A DNA stretch of 64,000 nt from Metellina segmentata (taxonomy: Eukaryota > Arthropoda > Arachnida > Araneae > Tetragnathidae), in the NCBI GenBank assembly GCA_947359465.1, contig OX375881.1, forward strand, positions 29,987,742 through 30,051,741. The letters are read 5' to 3'. The notes beneath the pieces were generated by a model. The model saw nothing but the letters and a program-made list of their open reading frames with translations. It was not told the origin of the DNA and did not search any database. Shown here one piece after another: positions 1 to 10,340 of this stretch (position 1 is the first letter of the stretch; the number at the start of each line of letters is the position of its first letter). The translations under genes were made by a program, and so were the position numbers.

Positions 1-660
1 AGCTTGCGTAATCGACTGCGGAGTTTGCGAGGTGAGTGTCGATCATCAATATGTTGTTCGCCTGGTAGATGACGTTTTAAACTCTGAATGTTGAGCGAAA
101 GGATTTTGCGCTCCTGCTATCCGATACAGCACATTATATGACTGCGGCTGATGCAGTTTTTCAATGTTAAAGAAATTACTGGTCAAGGATCGGCCATTCA
201 ACGTTCTTCTGTATTTAATGATGTATTATAATGTATTATAATACTGTTGTACACGACAAAAATTGTCAATATATTTTTCATTTTTTCATTTTTTACGAAT
301 AATTTATTTTAGATTTTAGGGTATAAAAAATAAATGCAACTTTAGGGAATGATAAATGCAATTTTCCCTATGTTTACTGCAACAAAAAAGTTGCCCTACT
401 TATAATATGTCACTGAACAGATAGAATCAGTCAAACATTTGGGACACCATTTCGAAAAGCGACGCAGTTTGAAAATCTCTGGTAGGCAATAATCAATTGT
501 TCGTCTATTGTAACGAATACCATTAAGAATTATCGTTGCGTTCAGTTATTATTCGATGCTATCTTAAAATAAATAAGGCATCGTAACGGATGGTTTGGAA
601 ATGTCACCGGAATGGATAATCTTGCGTATTGAGTTTTCCAATACATTCTCCGAGAGGAGT
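1..660. other. Gene-free AT-rich DNA
   Basis: No open frame, RNA gene or family repeat is recognised here. A short tandem duplication of TGTATTATAA lies near 224-244, and the rest is low-complexity A/T-rich sequence. A decayed transposon relic could be hidden here, but nothing supports naming one. Confidence 0.6.
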
Positions 661-663
661 TAC

Positions 664-802
664 CGTTGGCGTGATGTGGAAGTTTGGAGAATGTAGTGCC
701 ACATCAGTTGAAGACGTTCCCTTCGGAATTGATCTCGAACCGTCACCACGTTGTTTTGCTTCCAGTGAGATGTAAAATCAACTACCTACTGACCTGTGAG
801 GA
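664..802 (+). repeat. SINE-A body fragment, decayed
   Basis: This matches the 3' two thirds of the SINE-A family found about twenty times in the window. Recognisable blocks are CGTTGGCGTGATGTGGAAG, a GTGCCA block, the GGAATTGATC...ACCGTC block and a final CAACTACCTAC tail. The tRNA-like head is missing and the copy is old. The small open frame across it (684-872) has no coding character of its own. Confidence 0.7.
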
Positions 803-1070
803 GTTATTATCCTGCTCCCGCAAGTTGAAATTTGAAACGCGTGACTTTGAAAGAGTCTTTTCGCTTTATTAAGGGGTGGGTTAAACTTAAACAATGCATG
901 TTCCCCTTTTTGTCGTCTTAAGCATGTGGTTTTGGCTCCGAGTTAATAGTTAGGTGCAACAAACACTAACAGTGATTATAAGTTGACGAAATAAAATATC
1001 AACAATTGTGGTCATCTTGCGAGGTTTAGCGTATAGCAGCCCTTTCCCCTTACATGTTCAATCACCTATA

Positions 1071-1096
1071 TACACTACTGTTTGTGAAAATTGCAA
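1071..1096 (+). repeat. Left terminal inverted repeat of the Tc1 element
   Basis: This is a 26-bp exact reverse complement of 4304-4329. It starts with TA followed by CACTACTGTTTGTG and ends AAAATTGCAA. It would be the transposase binding and cleavage end. Confidence 0.9.
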
Positions 1097-1317
1097 CAAT
1101 ATAAAGGAATTATGCAAATTTAACGAAATTTGCAGGAAATGCATAACAGGTTAGGATTTGCAAACGATTATAACTACAAAGCGATTGCGCATGTGCGGGC
1201 CGAGAAGCACCCTCTAAACTTCGAAGTGATCTGTGTATAAAAAGCACTGTAAAGGTGTATTGAAAAGTGTGTATCGCCGTTTGACTGCTGTTAAGGATTG
1301 ATTTTAAGTCAATATGT

Positions 1318-3110
1318 TCTTCGTGCTCCTGTTCCGCTTAGACGTTCGTGTTCTTGTTCCGTAAAGCAGGCCTCGAAATACATTTTTTATTACAGGTGCA
1401 CCTAAGTTTTTAAATTGGGTGCACAGATTATATTTTAGGTATACATAAAAAAAACGTAATATAAGAGTATTAATGTAATGTAAACTACTTTATTAGTTGG
1501 GTATGTTCATATAGGTTCGTTGTAGATAGTAAATAAAAAATATTCAAAAAATCGAAATTATCCCTTCTCCGGCGTACGGCAGTCGCGATAGTCACTTCAA
1601 CAGAGCCATCTGGAAAATGTTTCGATCATCGGAAAGTTCTGGTGGCAGTGACATAAGTAAACCTTCCTCCTGTATAAACCTGTTACGGCCCAACGATTTT
1701 GTTTTCGCATAGTGTGCAATTAGGAATTTTAATTACGTTCCTTTAGAGTGAGAGAGGTCGATACTGATATTTTGTTCAAACATCACAATAACATAAAACA
1801 GGTTCCCCAACCCCATTCCCTTTTTTTTTAACGTTAGGTGTACTGCGTGCACCTAGTGAGAAAAAATTAGGTGCACAATTTTCTTTTCATGTGCACCCGG
1901 GTATTTCGAGCCCTGCCGTAAAGAATGAGTTTATGCTCCTTTTCCGTTAAAATAGGAATAACGACGATATTATCTGGAACTGACCTACTGAGTGTGCACA
2001 AAATGGAATCGGACATAGGTCAACGCGACCATGGCCCTCTGTTGCCTTGATAGAAGACGAGGAGAAGCAACGAGCGAAGGAGGACCGAACTAGACTGTTC
2101 CTGAGTATCACAAGTGACACGAACGTCAACTTCAGGACGCCAACCAACGTAAATACCGAGATCCATCCTTCGATGTGAAGACAGCAGGTTCCGGGAGAAT
2201 CTATCCCCTCTTCATCTAGTCCCAGTCTCATGCCATGGTACAGCGACTCCCCAGGTACAGCTGATTTTGTCAAAACAACACTGGACACCAATTAAGAGTT
2301 TCTCAGAGATTATTAGAGATAAGATTACTAGTCACTTTTATTTATGAAGCCTAAAAACAACCCCACACAATACATCCCGTTTGATGAGGAGGGTATAGAT
2401 TCGCCCGGAAGTTGCTCTCTTCTCACCAGAGGATGGATCTAGGCATTCATTTACATTGGCTAGCGTCCAGAGTTAACATTCGGGTCGCTCGTTCCTCTCA
2501 TACTGCATCTACACATTCGCGAGAATGGCGAGTAGAATAGTGAGGCGAGTGGCGAAAAATGTGTTATTAGTTCTCTTGTCATTCGCCTCGTTCATCGGCT
2601 CGTAGCGCTCGCATCGGAAGCGGTTGTTTGGGCGCTGGTCAAAAGCTTGGCAACTAGGTGCCACTCGGTCAGTTTTTGTTCAGTTCGCAATGAGCGCATT
2701 TATCAACACGTGCAGGGCGGATGTCGCCACAACTCTGTAAGTTCATAAACGGTCATTCGCGTTGCGGGAACGAAGGTGCAAATGCCATTACCGAATATCG
2801 GCGAGAAACGAGGTGAAACACGAGAGCGAATGTGTAAATGCACTATTAGAAACAGCCCAGTTTGGTACTCCTACGCTCGTTGTTTCTCCACGTCTTCATT
2901 CAAGGCAACAAAAAGGTCTGTTATCGAATTTACATATGTCCGATCCACGCACCATAGTCAATTTTGTGCACACCCAGTAAGTCAGTTCCAGATAACATCG
3001 CCGCATTCCTATTCTTAACGCAAAAGAAGCACGAACTCATTCTTAACGGAAAAAGTACAAGAACGTCTAAACGGAACAGGAGCACGAACTTGAGAACAAA
3101 AAGCGCAACC
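1318..3110. repeat. Large imperfect inverted-repeat (fold-back) element inside the Tc1
   Basis: The left arm (1318-1366, resuming at 1924 and running to about 2291) reads as the reverse complement of the right arm (about 2375-3110). Matching blocks include TTATCTGGAACTGAC near 1970 against GTCAGTTCCAGATAAC near 2983. The arm ends carry 24-26-bp subrepeats of the type TTCGTGCTCCTGTTCCG. The right arm holds roughly 320 bp (about 2500-2850) that the left arm lacks. The arms look clearly diverged, so the structure is old. It may be a separate fold-back transposon, but I could not define a target-site duplication. Confidence 0.65.
1367..1915. mobile_element. Non-autonomous hAT-type MITE (549 bp)
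   Basis: The 15-bp terminal inverted repeats read CAGGCCTCGAAATAC at the left and, reverse-complemented, CAGGGCTCGAAATAC at the right. They are flanked by an exact 8-bp target-site duplication, CCGTAAAG, at 1359-1366 and 1916-1923. CAGGG-type tips with an 8-bp duplication define the hAT superfamily. Several GGTGCAC subterminal motifs near both ends are typical hAT transposase sites. There is no coding capacity, so movement would need a hAT transposase from elsewhere. Confidence 0.9.
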
Positions 3111-3155
3111 TATTATTTCGTAAAAATTAACCCAACAAGATCATATCATAACAAT

Positions 3156-4191
3156 ATGCCTCACCAAAGACGCAGAGCGCCATATGAGCAACGAACGGAG
3201 TCCGATGGAGGCCGCATGATCGGCCTCCGTGAGGGTGGACTTTCGTATCTTGAAATCGACCCTCACACGTAATGCCACAACAGTGATACGTGTGTGGAAG
3301 AAATGGACCATGGTGAACCAGACAAGTCAAAAACCCGGCAGTGGGCCACGCAATATGACGTCACCACGGGAATGACAGACACCTCATCCGCATGGTGGTG
3401 ACGAACCGTACAGCGTCCTCTCGGGCGCTGGCACTGCATTGGAGCGTGTCATTGTCTGCCTCCACGGTTCGTCGATGTCTGCTGGGGCATGGTCTACGTA
3501 CAAGGATTCCTATGATGCTGAAACACCGATGCCTCTGGCCATAATGTCTCACTGATATTGCCAATGGCAACATCAGTGATATTGCCAATCAATTGAGTGA
3601 TATTGATCAATGATATTGCCAATGTAACAAATTGGCAACACAAGTCTTCTCAGATGAGTCCAGCTATAATCTGAATCATGACGATGGACGTGTACTCATC
3701 AGACGCTACAGAGGTAAACGCCTTCTCCAGGAGTGTCTCATTCAGTGTCTTACTGGACGAACGCCTGGCGTTATGAACTGGGTTGCTATTGGATATCATG
3801 GACGATGCCAACTACTCCAAATTGTGGGGATCCTAAACAGTGGGCCTTACAACAGGGAAGCTGTGGAGCCCGAGGTTCTACCCCTCCTGTATTTCGGTAA
3901 GACAATGCCCGTGCACATGTTGCTCGGAATGTACAAGCCTTCTTCAGTGCACGACAGGTTCCTCTTCTTCCATGGCCTGCATGTTCCCCGGATATGTCGC
4001 CGATCACCTCTGAGATTGCATCGGTCGGCGACTCACTCGATCCGCTCGTCGGGCAGAGAGTACTGCCGAACATTGGTATCAGATAGAGGCAATATGTCAT
4101 TACACCGGAAGTCATTCAGAATCTGTATGATTCGATGCAACGACGTGTACAGGCTCTCATCGCTGCGTGTGGCGGCTGTACAAGATACTGA
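3156..4191 (+). pseudogene. Tc1-type transposase pseudogene
   Basis: The DDE transposase would bind the element's inverted repeats and cut and paste it. The start MPHQRRRAPYEQR and a length of about 345 codons fit the Tc1 family. The first catalytic Asp lies in VFSDESSYNL (near 3640). After a frameshift past 3890 the second lies in DNARAHVARNV, followed by WPACSPDMSPI. The usual Glu after SPI is not present in that frame. The C-terminus (VIQNLYDSMQRRVQAL) is in a further frame and stops at 4189-4191. Several frameshifts also scramble the N-terminal DNA-binding part around 3270-3620, so it is clearly inactive. Confidence 0.85.
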
Positions 4192-4303
4192 ATTTCGGAA
4201 TTATTTCCTGTTTTATTGCTCGGCAAATTTGATCGTGTATTTGAACCACTATAAGTAATACGTGATATTAATTTCATTTATTTCTGATGATTATTTCATA
4301 GTT

Positions 4304-4329
4304 TTGCAATTTTCACAAACAGTAGTGTA
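4304..4329 (-). repeat. Right terminal inverted repeat of the Tc1 element
   Basis: Exact reverse complement of 1071-1096, ending in GTGTA. It marks the right end of the nested Tc1. Confidence 0.9.
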
Positions 4330-4631
4330 CAAATGGACTTCTCCATGGTCATCTGCCTTCTCACATCAGCTAATCTATACCAGCATTTCGATGATTAGTT
4401 GGCTGATTTCAATTTTTTTTGGCACAGGCAGAAGCAGACAGTTGAACGCAAAAACAAATGTCAAAAAAATGCTAACAAAAAAATTGAGAAAACTGTTTGG
4501 ATTTGTAAAAAGAAAACGCTGCATTTAAAGAAGTAATGCAGTTGAAAACAATAATTTACGAAAGGATGTTACTTCGTAGTTTTACTCAAATTGCGAAATG
4601 AATAATTGCTTTCAATGCGTTAGGTACGTAA
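4330..4631. other. Gene-free DNA between Tc1 and SINE-A
   Basis: A/T-rich sequence flanking the Tc1. An 88-codon open frame starting at 4262 crosses the Tc1 right end and has no recognisable domain, so it is not called a gene. Confidence 0.55.
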
Positions 4632-4882
4632 TGTAATTAACGTCGTACCGGATCCAAACACCACATAATTTTGAGCCTCGGTCAGATGACGAGGCAACTC
4701 CTGAGCTGGCTCCCCAATCTCCAAACTTCCCCACCAACCCAACGTCGGAACTTTCGGCCACGACAGATTTAAGGTACACCACACCGCTCTACAATACACG
4801 CTTACAAACGTTCATGCACTGACCCGGATTCGAACCAGGAACCTTCCTATCTTGAGGCTATCACCAGCAGACCGTTTGGTCG
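4632..4882 (-). repeat. SINE-A copy, head 1, minus strand
   Basis: Read on the minus strand, the tRNA-like head begins at 4882 with CGACCAAACGGTC. The B-box-like motif GGTTCGAATCCGGGTC follows, then the SINE-A body (GTCGTGGCCGAAAG, CCAACGTCGG region, GGTGCC-like block) and an AATTACATTA tail. A stretch of the 3' body near 4660 is deleted. No clear target-site duplication remains. Confidence 0.8.
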
Positions 4883-6060
4883 ACTATTTTAAAAGGAAAT
4901 TATTAATAATTTACACCTCCAAAGAGACAATTTCATAAGATCGACCCATTCGGGCACAGGGTTAGTTTGACACAGAAAACATTCAATATCCAGTTAAAAC
5001 CAAAAGACAAATGATATGTTTAGAAAATATTGTCTTTTGGTTGGAGCCACATTTCAGAAGCGTGTCTCTATTCGCAAAAACTAGCTAACCTTATTTGTGC
5101 CATGGAGCTGAACGTTAATTTTTATAAATACCAGGAACCTTTGTTGGTGATTAGATTTTCAAAGAATTAGTCAACAGTATACCCTTTTTTACATCTCCAA
5201 TGACGCAAAGATGAAAATAAGCATTTAGATACAAAAAAAATTAAAGTATATTTAAAAGAAAATCTTCCTATTAATTTCGTGTTTTTTTCTTCTGAAAAAG
5301 CAACAATTCGATGTTTGGAAGGATCTTTTGGCGATAAATCTCCTTGTTTCTTTAAACTAATCGACAGTGAGCAACTTAAAGCGAAAGGGGAGAACAGTGA
5401 CGTTTTTTTTTCAATTTCAATAATTAATGTCAATTTCTCCGAATTTAAAACGTCTTTATTCACTAATGAGGATACTTTCTTTATCTATTTCATGTCCAAT
5501 TAATTTCTTGCGAGATCCAATAAAACCATATGCGTTTTTTAAAACGAGTCTTAATTTTTTTCCTCTCTTGGCACATGTAAATATAAATAAAAGCAAGCAT
5601 GAAGAGATCCGTAAATAAATAAACACAGCGTAATGATGAGAAAAAAAATCGGATGCTTAATAGGAGTAAAGAGATAATACTAAACAAAGACCCTAGAAAA
5701 GCTGATTAGTTTCTAAAAAAATGAATCGTTCAGTTATTTTCAGTTTATTGTCTTTCGCGTCTAAAATTTTTTCCTTGAGTTTCATTTTTTGACATACATT
5801 TCTAATGAGTAAAGCAATTTAAGCAAAAAATTGGTTTAGAATTCCCAAAATCGAACAGCACTGTTTGCGTCTATTTTCAGCTATACTAAAAAAAATTTAT
5901 ACTATATACTATTTAAAAAAGCGATTTCCTACAAATAAAGCTATCCTTTCGGAAATTAACTGATTCGTTCATGTTATATAAATAATGAATAGGACTAAGG
6001 TGAGATATCTATTCTGACTATAGTCAACACCTGATCGAGTCGATGCTTCGATCAGAAGTC
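4883..6060. other. Gene-free AT-rich DNA with one hairpin
   Basis: No gene recognised. Overlapping small open frames on both strands (5167-5687) are poly-A/T driven and show no domain. A perfect 12-bp inverted repeat, ACCAAAAGACAA at 4999-5010 against 5030-5041, would form a hairpin with a 19-nt loop. Confidence 0.55.
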
Positions 6061-6245
6061 ACCCTGGCTCAGTGGATTTGCCCACTGCCTTAGCAAACCT
6101 TTGAGTTCGAAGCTGCACAAGTTCGATTCCCATCAGCTTCGATTGGTGTTTTTTCATAGTGTTAGTAAACCTTTCCTTGTGTGTATATGTGCACTAACTA
6201 GACGTTGTTTGTCTGAGGAAATTGTGGGGCTATTATGGTCAGAAG
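6061..6245 (+). repeat. SINE-B copy
   Basis: A second tRNA-like SINE family. The head is CCCTGGCTCAGTGGATT, with a B-box-like AAGTTCGATTCCC about 60 bp further on. The family body follows: GTAAACCTTTCCTTGTGTGT, then GACGTTGTTTGTC, then GGGGCTATTATGG. Shared blocks recur near 19.3, 36.0, 44.8, 48.3 and 55.5 kb. Confidence 0.75.
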
Positions 6246-7182
6246 AGCACAAAATACAGTGCACGTTTCCGGTTTAGTTACTTTTTCGGCAATAGAAATT
6301 TAATACCAGAAACTTAACAAACCGTTTATAAACCTTTACGCAGCTGCAGGTTGACAATTATTACCACTACAATTTCGTTTACACCAGCGGCTGGGTATAT
6401 ATCTGTGTACGGTGAATGTTATCCCCCCTTTTAAGTGTCCGCTGTCAGCGACTGACCTTCTAGAGGATCCCTCCTTTTGTTCGGTACCCTACTCTGTTGA
6501 CCATGAGGTGTGAACGCTTTGGGGGAAAGGCAGAAGGTCGCTCGCCTCACTATGAAAGGAAAGCGTCAGTCGTAAATGCCACTCAAGGCTCTATCGCTCA
6601 AGTTAGGTAATTAGGTAAGGGGGTCGGACATGTAGGCGAAAGAGTTGTTTCTGGAGACGATTAAAAAAAATCTAAGCACTGCAGCGTAAAGGTGAAATAA
6701 ATGTTAAAACAATAACTAAGAATCTTTGTCTCAGGGAAAAGCCTAAAAAAATACGACCAGTTAGCGCATTACCCAATCATCTTTCTCGCCCCCTCGTTCT
6801 CTGACCTTTTTCTATTCCACCTTCACATGAAACTCTCACAGCGTTAAGTGGTCACTCTCTATTATAACTACGTGACACGTGTATTTCTGTTTCCCCCATC
6901 AAGGTGGGGTAAGGTGAAGGAATATTACACTGCATATAGAACGTCCATTGGTTGGCCTCAGAACTTGGGTATGTAGTTCATGTTTGCCATGAGTCGAAAG
7001 AGTTTGAAAATCACTGCTCTATAGTATCTAATTACAAAGCATTTTTATTACTGCTCAGCCTACTGGTGACGAGGGATAGGAAAACACTGCACTGAACTTC
7101 AAACCAAAATTGAGTTGACTTTCTCACCAAGTCTATACAAACGGGTACATTCTGAATGGGGATCAAGTTCAAGGCCGTATTC
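6246..7182. other. Gene-free, mostly non-repetitive DNA
   Basis: Sequence of mixed composition with no open frame of note. The part 6360-6910 is richer in G/C than its surroundings but gives no recognised domain or RNA. Confidence 0.5.
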
Positions 7183-7363
7183 TACAGGGTGCCCATACAA
7201 GAATGTCCCAGTTTCAATGGTATATTATAACAGTTTAATTTAGACTATTTACAACAAATCATAAATCAAATTGAAGGTAAACAAACCTAGTTTTTCTTAC
7301 AAAGTTCAATATGTGCATTTTAAGTTATACGGCACACATGCAACCTAAAGTTCAATTCTTACC

Positions 7364-7780
7364 GTAACAGGGGTGGCTTATCTAGATATGTTGAAAAAAT
7401 GGCTATTTCCCCAATTAGTAGAAGGTGAACCTGTAAACTTTATTTGCAAACAACATGGAGCACCGCCCCATTGGAGTCTCTTCGTACGAGAGTGGTTGAA
7501 CGTCGAAGTCCCTGACCGTTGTATTGGTCGTAATAGTCTATTTCTCATTTTCGCTGGCCCCCACGTTCACCTGACTTAACACCATACGATTTTTTCCTTT
7601 GGGGATTTATAAAAGATCGTGACTACGTTCCGCCGCTACCTAATGATTTGCCCGAGTTGAGACACAGAAGAGGCTATTGCTTCCATTACTCTTGACTTGT
7701 TGACCAAAGTGTGGAAAGAATTGGACTTTAGGTTGGATGTGTGCCGTATGACTAAAGGTGCACATATTGAACATTTGTAA
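7364..7780 (+). pseudogene. C-terminal half of a DD41D-type transposase, broken
   Basis: The piece reads from YLDMLKKWLFPQLVEGE through KQHGAPPHW, where the second catalytic Asp has become His. After a frameshift near 7550 it continues as WPPRSPDLTPYDFFLWG (third Asp present). After a second frameshift near 7660 it ends KGAHIEHL and stops at 7778-7780. It belongs with the transposase at 34483-35526 by its GAPPHW and WPPRSPDL motifs, but is a different subfamily. It is inactive. Confidence 0.82.
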
Positions 7781-7821
7781 GAAAAACTAGGTTAGTTTAC
7801 CTTCAATTTTGATTTATGATT

Positions 7822-8109
7822 ATTTATATTAAAATTTTTTTTTTCAATGGCAAGGCAGTACAATTGCGAAGACAAATACAGAATACAATACAATACAATA
7901 CAATACAAAGTACAGAGTTGACCGAGGTCATTTTATTCTTATACAAGGCCAGAAGTGATGGTCACTTGTGAAGGGGCACCCAGTGGGTGGACCATCATTG
8001 TCCCTAACAAAGGACAGCACAATTTACATCCATGCCCTAACCCCGGATTCGAACCAGGAACCTTCCGATCCAGAGGCCAACACCTTGACCACTAGACCGG
8101 TTGGTCCGC
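7822..8109 (-). repeat. SINE with head 1 and body beta, minus strand
   Basis: The head ends at about 8109 and, read on the minus strand, gives CGGACCAACCGGTCTAGTGG and GGTTCGAATCCGGGG. The body differs from SINE-A: it has the GGGTGCCCCTTCACAAGTG block and an (ATTGT)n stretch, and ends GCCATTG plus poly-A. It sits inside the mariner inverted repeat, flanked by short ATGATT repeats (7816-7821 and 8110-8115) that are probably the target-site duplication. Confidence 0.82.
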
Positions 8110-8329
8110 ATGATTTGTTGTAAATAGTCTAAATTAAACTATTATAATATACCATTGAAACTGGGACATTCTTTTATGGACACCCTGTATAATGTAAAGT
8201 AGGTAAGAGTTATACTCCCGATAAATTATTTACCAGGCAGTGGGATAAAGTCCATACTTAGTTAGGAATCGTGTAAAAGAAAATGAACAACCAAACCAAA
8301 TTAGGTTCTGGGACGTGTGCTAGTGATAA

Positions 8330-8935
8330 TTCGTAAGTCAATGAACAATATGAACTGTCATTAAAAGATCGCCTCAAATCAGACTTAGCTGAGCGGTGTT
8401 CCACTTTTGTAAACCAACAGAGGGACTTAGGCCCGGAGCACACATCCGGTTTTTCAACGTGCGGCGCCGCTGCTACAACGCAAGTGCGGTCTGAGATACA
8501 TTAGATCCAATGGAGCAGTGCACACATGCCTCCAGCGCCGCTGGGGCGACGCACGTCCAACTTGCTTGAAATTTGTATCGCAGTTCTCCATGGTGCCGCA
8601 CGGATGCCGCACATGAGTCTCCGTTCTGAAGTACCTTGTTTTCATAAACAAATGGAATATAAATAATAATTAATAAATGGTTGTATCCAGTATCGTCTAT
8701 TTTGTTTCAAAACATACTTTTTTTTAAGTAAGCGAAATAAACACGTTTTTATCGATAGAATATTTATCGCAAATGGCGCGAAAGGAGTTCGTGTGTCATT
8801 CCACGGTTCTGTGTGCATAGTTGGTCTTCGGTGCCGCAGTGTCGTCGAACGTTGAAAAACCGGATGTGTGCACCGGGCCTTAGTTTCCCTCAGTTCGCAT
8901 ATTGTTCAAATTCCAATAAAAGTAGACGCTAAAAG
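8330..8935 (+). repeat. Dispersed repeat copy 1, split by a Harbinger MITE
   Basis: The sequence around CTCAAATCAG...GCGGTGTTCCACT and, after the MITE, TTTCCCTCAGTTCGC...TTCCAATAAAAG matches the contiguous segment at 9255-9365. Copy 1 is therefore interrupted and the later copy is an unoccupied relative. Confidence 0.7.
8430..8879. mobile_element. PIF/Harbinger-type MITE, copy 1 (450 bp)
   Basis: Terminal inverted repeats start GGCCCGGAGCACACATCCGG at the left and GGCCCGGTGCACACATCCGG at the right, and continue through TTTTTCAACGT. An exact 3-bp TTA duplication flanks it (8427-8429 and 8880-8882), as for PIF/Harbinger elements, which target TWA. It has no transposase. A small open frame at 8454-8651 lies wholly within it and is not a gene. 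Confidence 0.88.
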
Positions 8936-8981
8936 AAGGATGGTATTCTGATTTTGGAATACTTCTGAGAACTTGCATCCT

Positions 8982-9229
8982 TTAACCCTCTTGGTGGTTA
9001 TCTTGACGTGGTATCTCGTCATTAGCAAAACTGACCAACTCTTGATGGACGAAATATCTCGTCATTAGCAAAACAAACCAAATCGTGATCTCACCATCAT
9101 CCAAAACCGGCAATATCTTCTTATCATTCGGAATTCAAACGGTTTTCTTGATGGCGAGATATCTCGTCATTAACAAAATTATTCAGATCTTGATGGACGA
9201 TATCTCGTCGATGCTATTTGGAGGATTAA
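8982..9229 (+). mobile_element. TTAA-flanked non-autonomous element with internal ATATCTCGTC repeats
   Basis: TTAACCCTCTTGGTGG marks the left end and GGAGGATTAA the right, so the ends are imperfect inverted repeats beside TTAA. The inside is made of irregular units containing GATGGACGAGATATCTCGTC-like palindromes and CATTAGCAAAACTGACCAGATC. TTAA targets and CCC/CCT tips suggest a piggyBac-like mobiliser, which is an inference. Relatives occur at 39658-40199 and 41135-42307, with relics near 23.0, 43.2 and 58.0 kb. Confidence 0.65.
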
Positions 9230-9254
9230 ATATCTATACTGTTTCAATTTCAAT

Positions 9255-9365
9255 ATAAGCTGCCTCAAATCAGTCTAAGAGGGCGGTGTTCCACTAGTGA
9301 AACCCTACACTTGTGCTTCGTTTCCCTCTGTTTGCCGTTTGAATTTCAATAAAAGCGCTCGCTTA
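9255..9365 (+). repeat. Dispersed repeat copy 2 (no MITE insertion)
   Basis: Uninterrupted relative of 8330-8935: GCGGTGTTCCACT, then TTTCCCTCTGTTTGC, then TTTCAATAAAAGCG. It serves as a paralogous empty site for the Harbinger MITE. The family identity is unknown. Confidence 0.65.
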
Positions 9366-10340
9366 TCAGTATAGCAAGGGTACGTGGCAAGGGATCCAGA
9401 GAAAACGCACCTTAGATCTTAATGCATGAAAGCGAGATATAATAATAGAGAACTATAAAGATACCTCCCCAAATAACACGAACGTGACGGAGCGAGTTAC
9501 TGGAAAATGAGGTTTAAAAAATTTCGCCGAAATAATAGCAGATTCTTCTTGTCCGCCTGCCGTACGTATCTATATATTCCTGACCTTTACATATAACAAT
9601 GATTAATGTTAAGTCGTGTTCGCATCTGAAACAGAGCCGTAGAAACGTATCCGGCGAAATAGGTACGCATAAAATGCGGAATTTTTTTTTTCCTCTACCC
9701 TCACCACTTTTCCAAGCTCTCTCTAATGGTTCCGATTACATTCATTTGGTAGAAACCTCACCTGGCAACTAGTCAGTTGAGAAATGATAACTGCGGCCTC
9801 TGGTGGAATTATACGGATATAGGATATCGTCTGCAGTTGCCGTAATAATCGAGCTTAAGAATGGGCGGAGCTAAATCGTGACGTACGTGCCGCGCATTTT
9901 TAATGAGCCCCCGCGCTCTGCTGTTCTGGAAGTCCCAGTTATGCACCTCTGAGAGTCCATTAGTAAAAGTGGGTGCTTAATAATTTTTATTTTATTGTAA
10001 CTCGAGCTCTCTCTCTCTTTTTTTTTGTCCCTTTTTCGGCGTCGCCTTTCGTGGTAAATGGGTAAATTGTGAAGTAATTTCTCCGTTTGGTTGCATTTGC
10101 GCAATAATTGGCGATTATTTTTCTGGTATTTCTACATTTAGCACGTACGGCGATTATGGAATTCCGAAAGCGTTTTCGAGGGTTTTTTCCTTTTTTAATA
10201 CATGTTTCCCGGATCGCAAGCGCGTTTTAAGTGAGGGGAAATGAGGGACGTTTGATGGTTTTGGATTTCCCGCCATCGATTGGGCAACCCCATCTCGTTC
10301 TTTGTCATTATTGTGTTAAAAACGTAATTTTGAAAGAGTG
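9366..10340. other. Non-repetitive island, possible conserved non-coding DNA
   Basis: This stretch has higher G/C and sequence complexity than its surroundings and contains no family repeat seen elsewhere in the window. It includes a GGGCGGAGC box near 9863, TTAATAATTTTTATT near 9978 and a CTCTCTCTCT tract near 10007. Open frames are short; the 77-codon minus-strand frame at 9871-10104 shows no domain. It may be an enhancer or promoter segment, but this cannot be shown from one genome. Confidence 0.4.

Larger units (their letters stand above)
1071..4329 (+). mobile_element. Tc1-type DNA transposon, inactive, carrying nested insertions
   Basis: The element is bounded by perfect 26-bp terminal inverted repeats at 1071-1096 and 4304-4329. 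Each begins with the TA expected of Tc1/mariner integration, then CACTACTGTTTGTG. It encodes a broken DD34E-type transposase (3156-4191). At 3.26 kb it is about twice the usual size because an inverted-repeat element occupies about 1318-3110 in its 5' leader, and a hAT MITE lies inside that. The perfect tips contrast with the wrecked coding region. Confidence 0.88.
7183..8189 (+). mobile_element. Deleted fold-back derivative of a DD41D-type mariner element
   Basis: The ends are TA followed by CAGGGTG...CCC at 7183 and the complementary CACCCTGTA at 8189. The inverted repeat is about 180 bp, far longer than a simple tip. The left end (7183-7364) is the reverse complement of the element's own 3' end, including the last 16-20 transposase codons. 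The true 5' half of the transposase is gone. The right inverted repeat is split by a SINE (7822-8109). This looks like an abortive or template-switched transposition product. Confidence 0.8.

Noticed and set aside
3632..4258. A 208-codon frame as a host gene
   Set aside because: Its first 90 residues are Tc1 transposase; beyond the frameshift it is an out-of-frame read of the same pseudogene.
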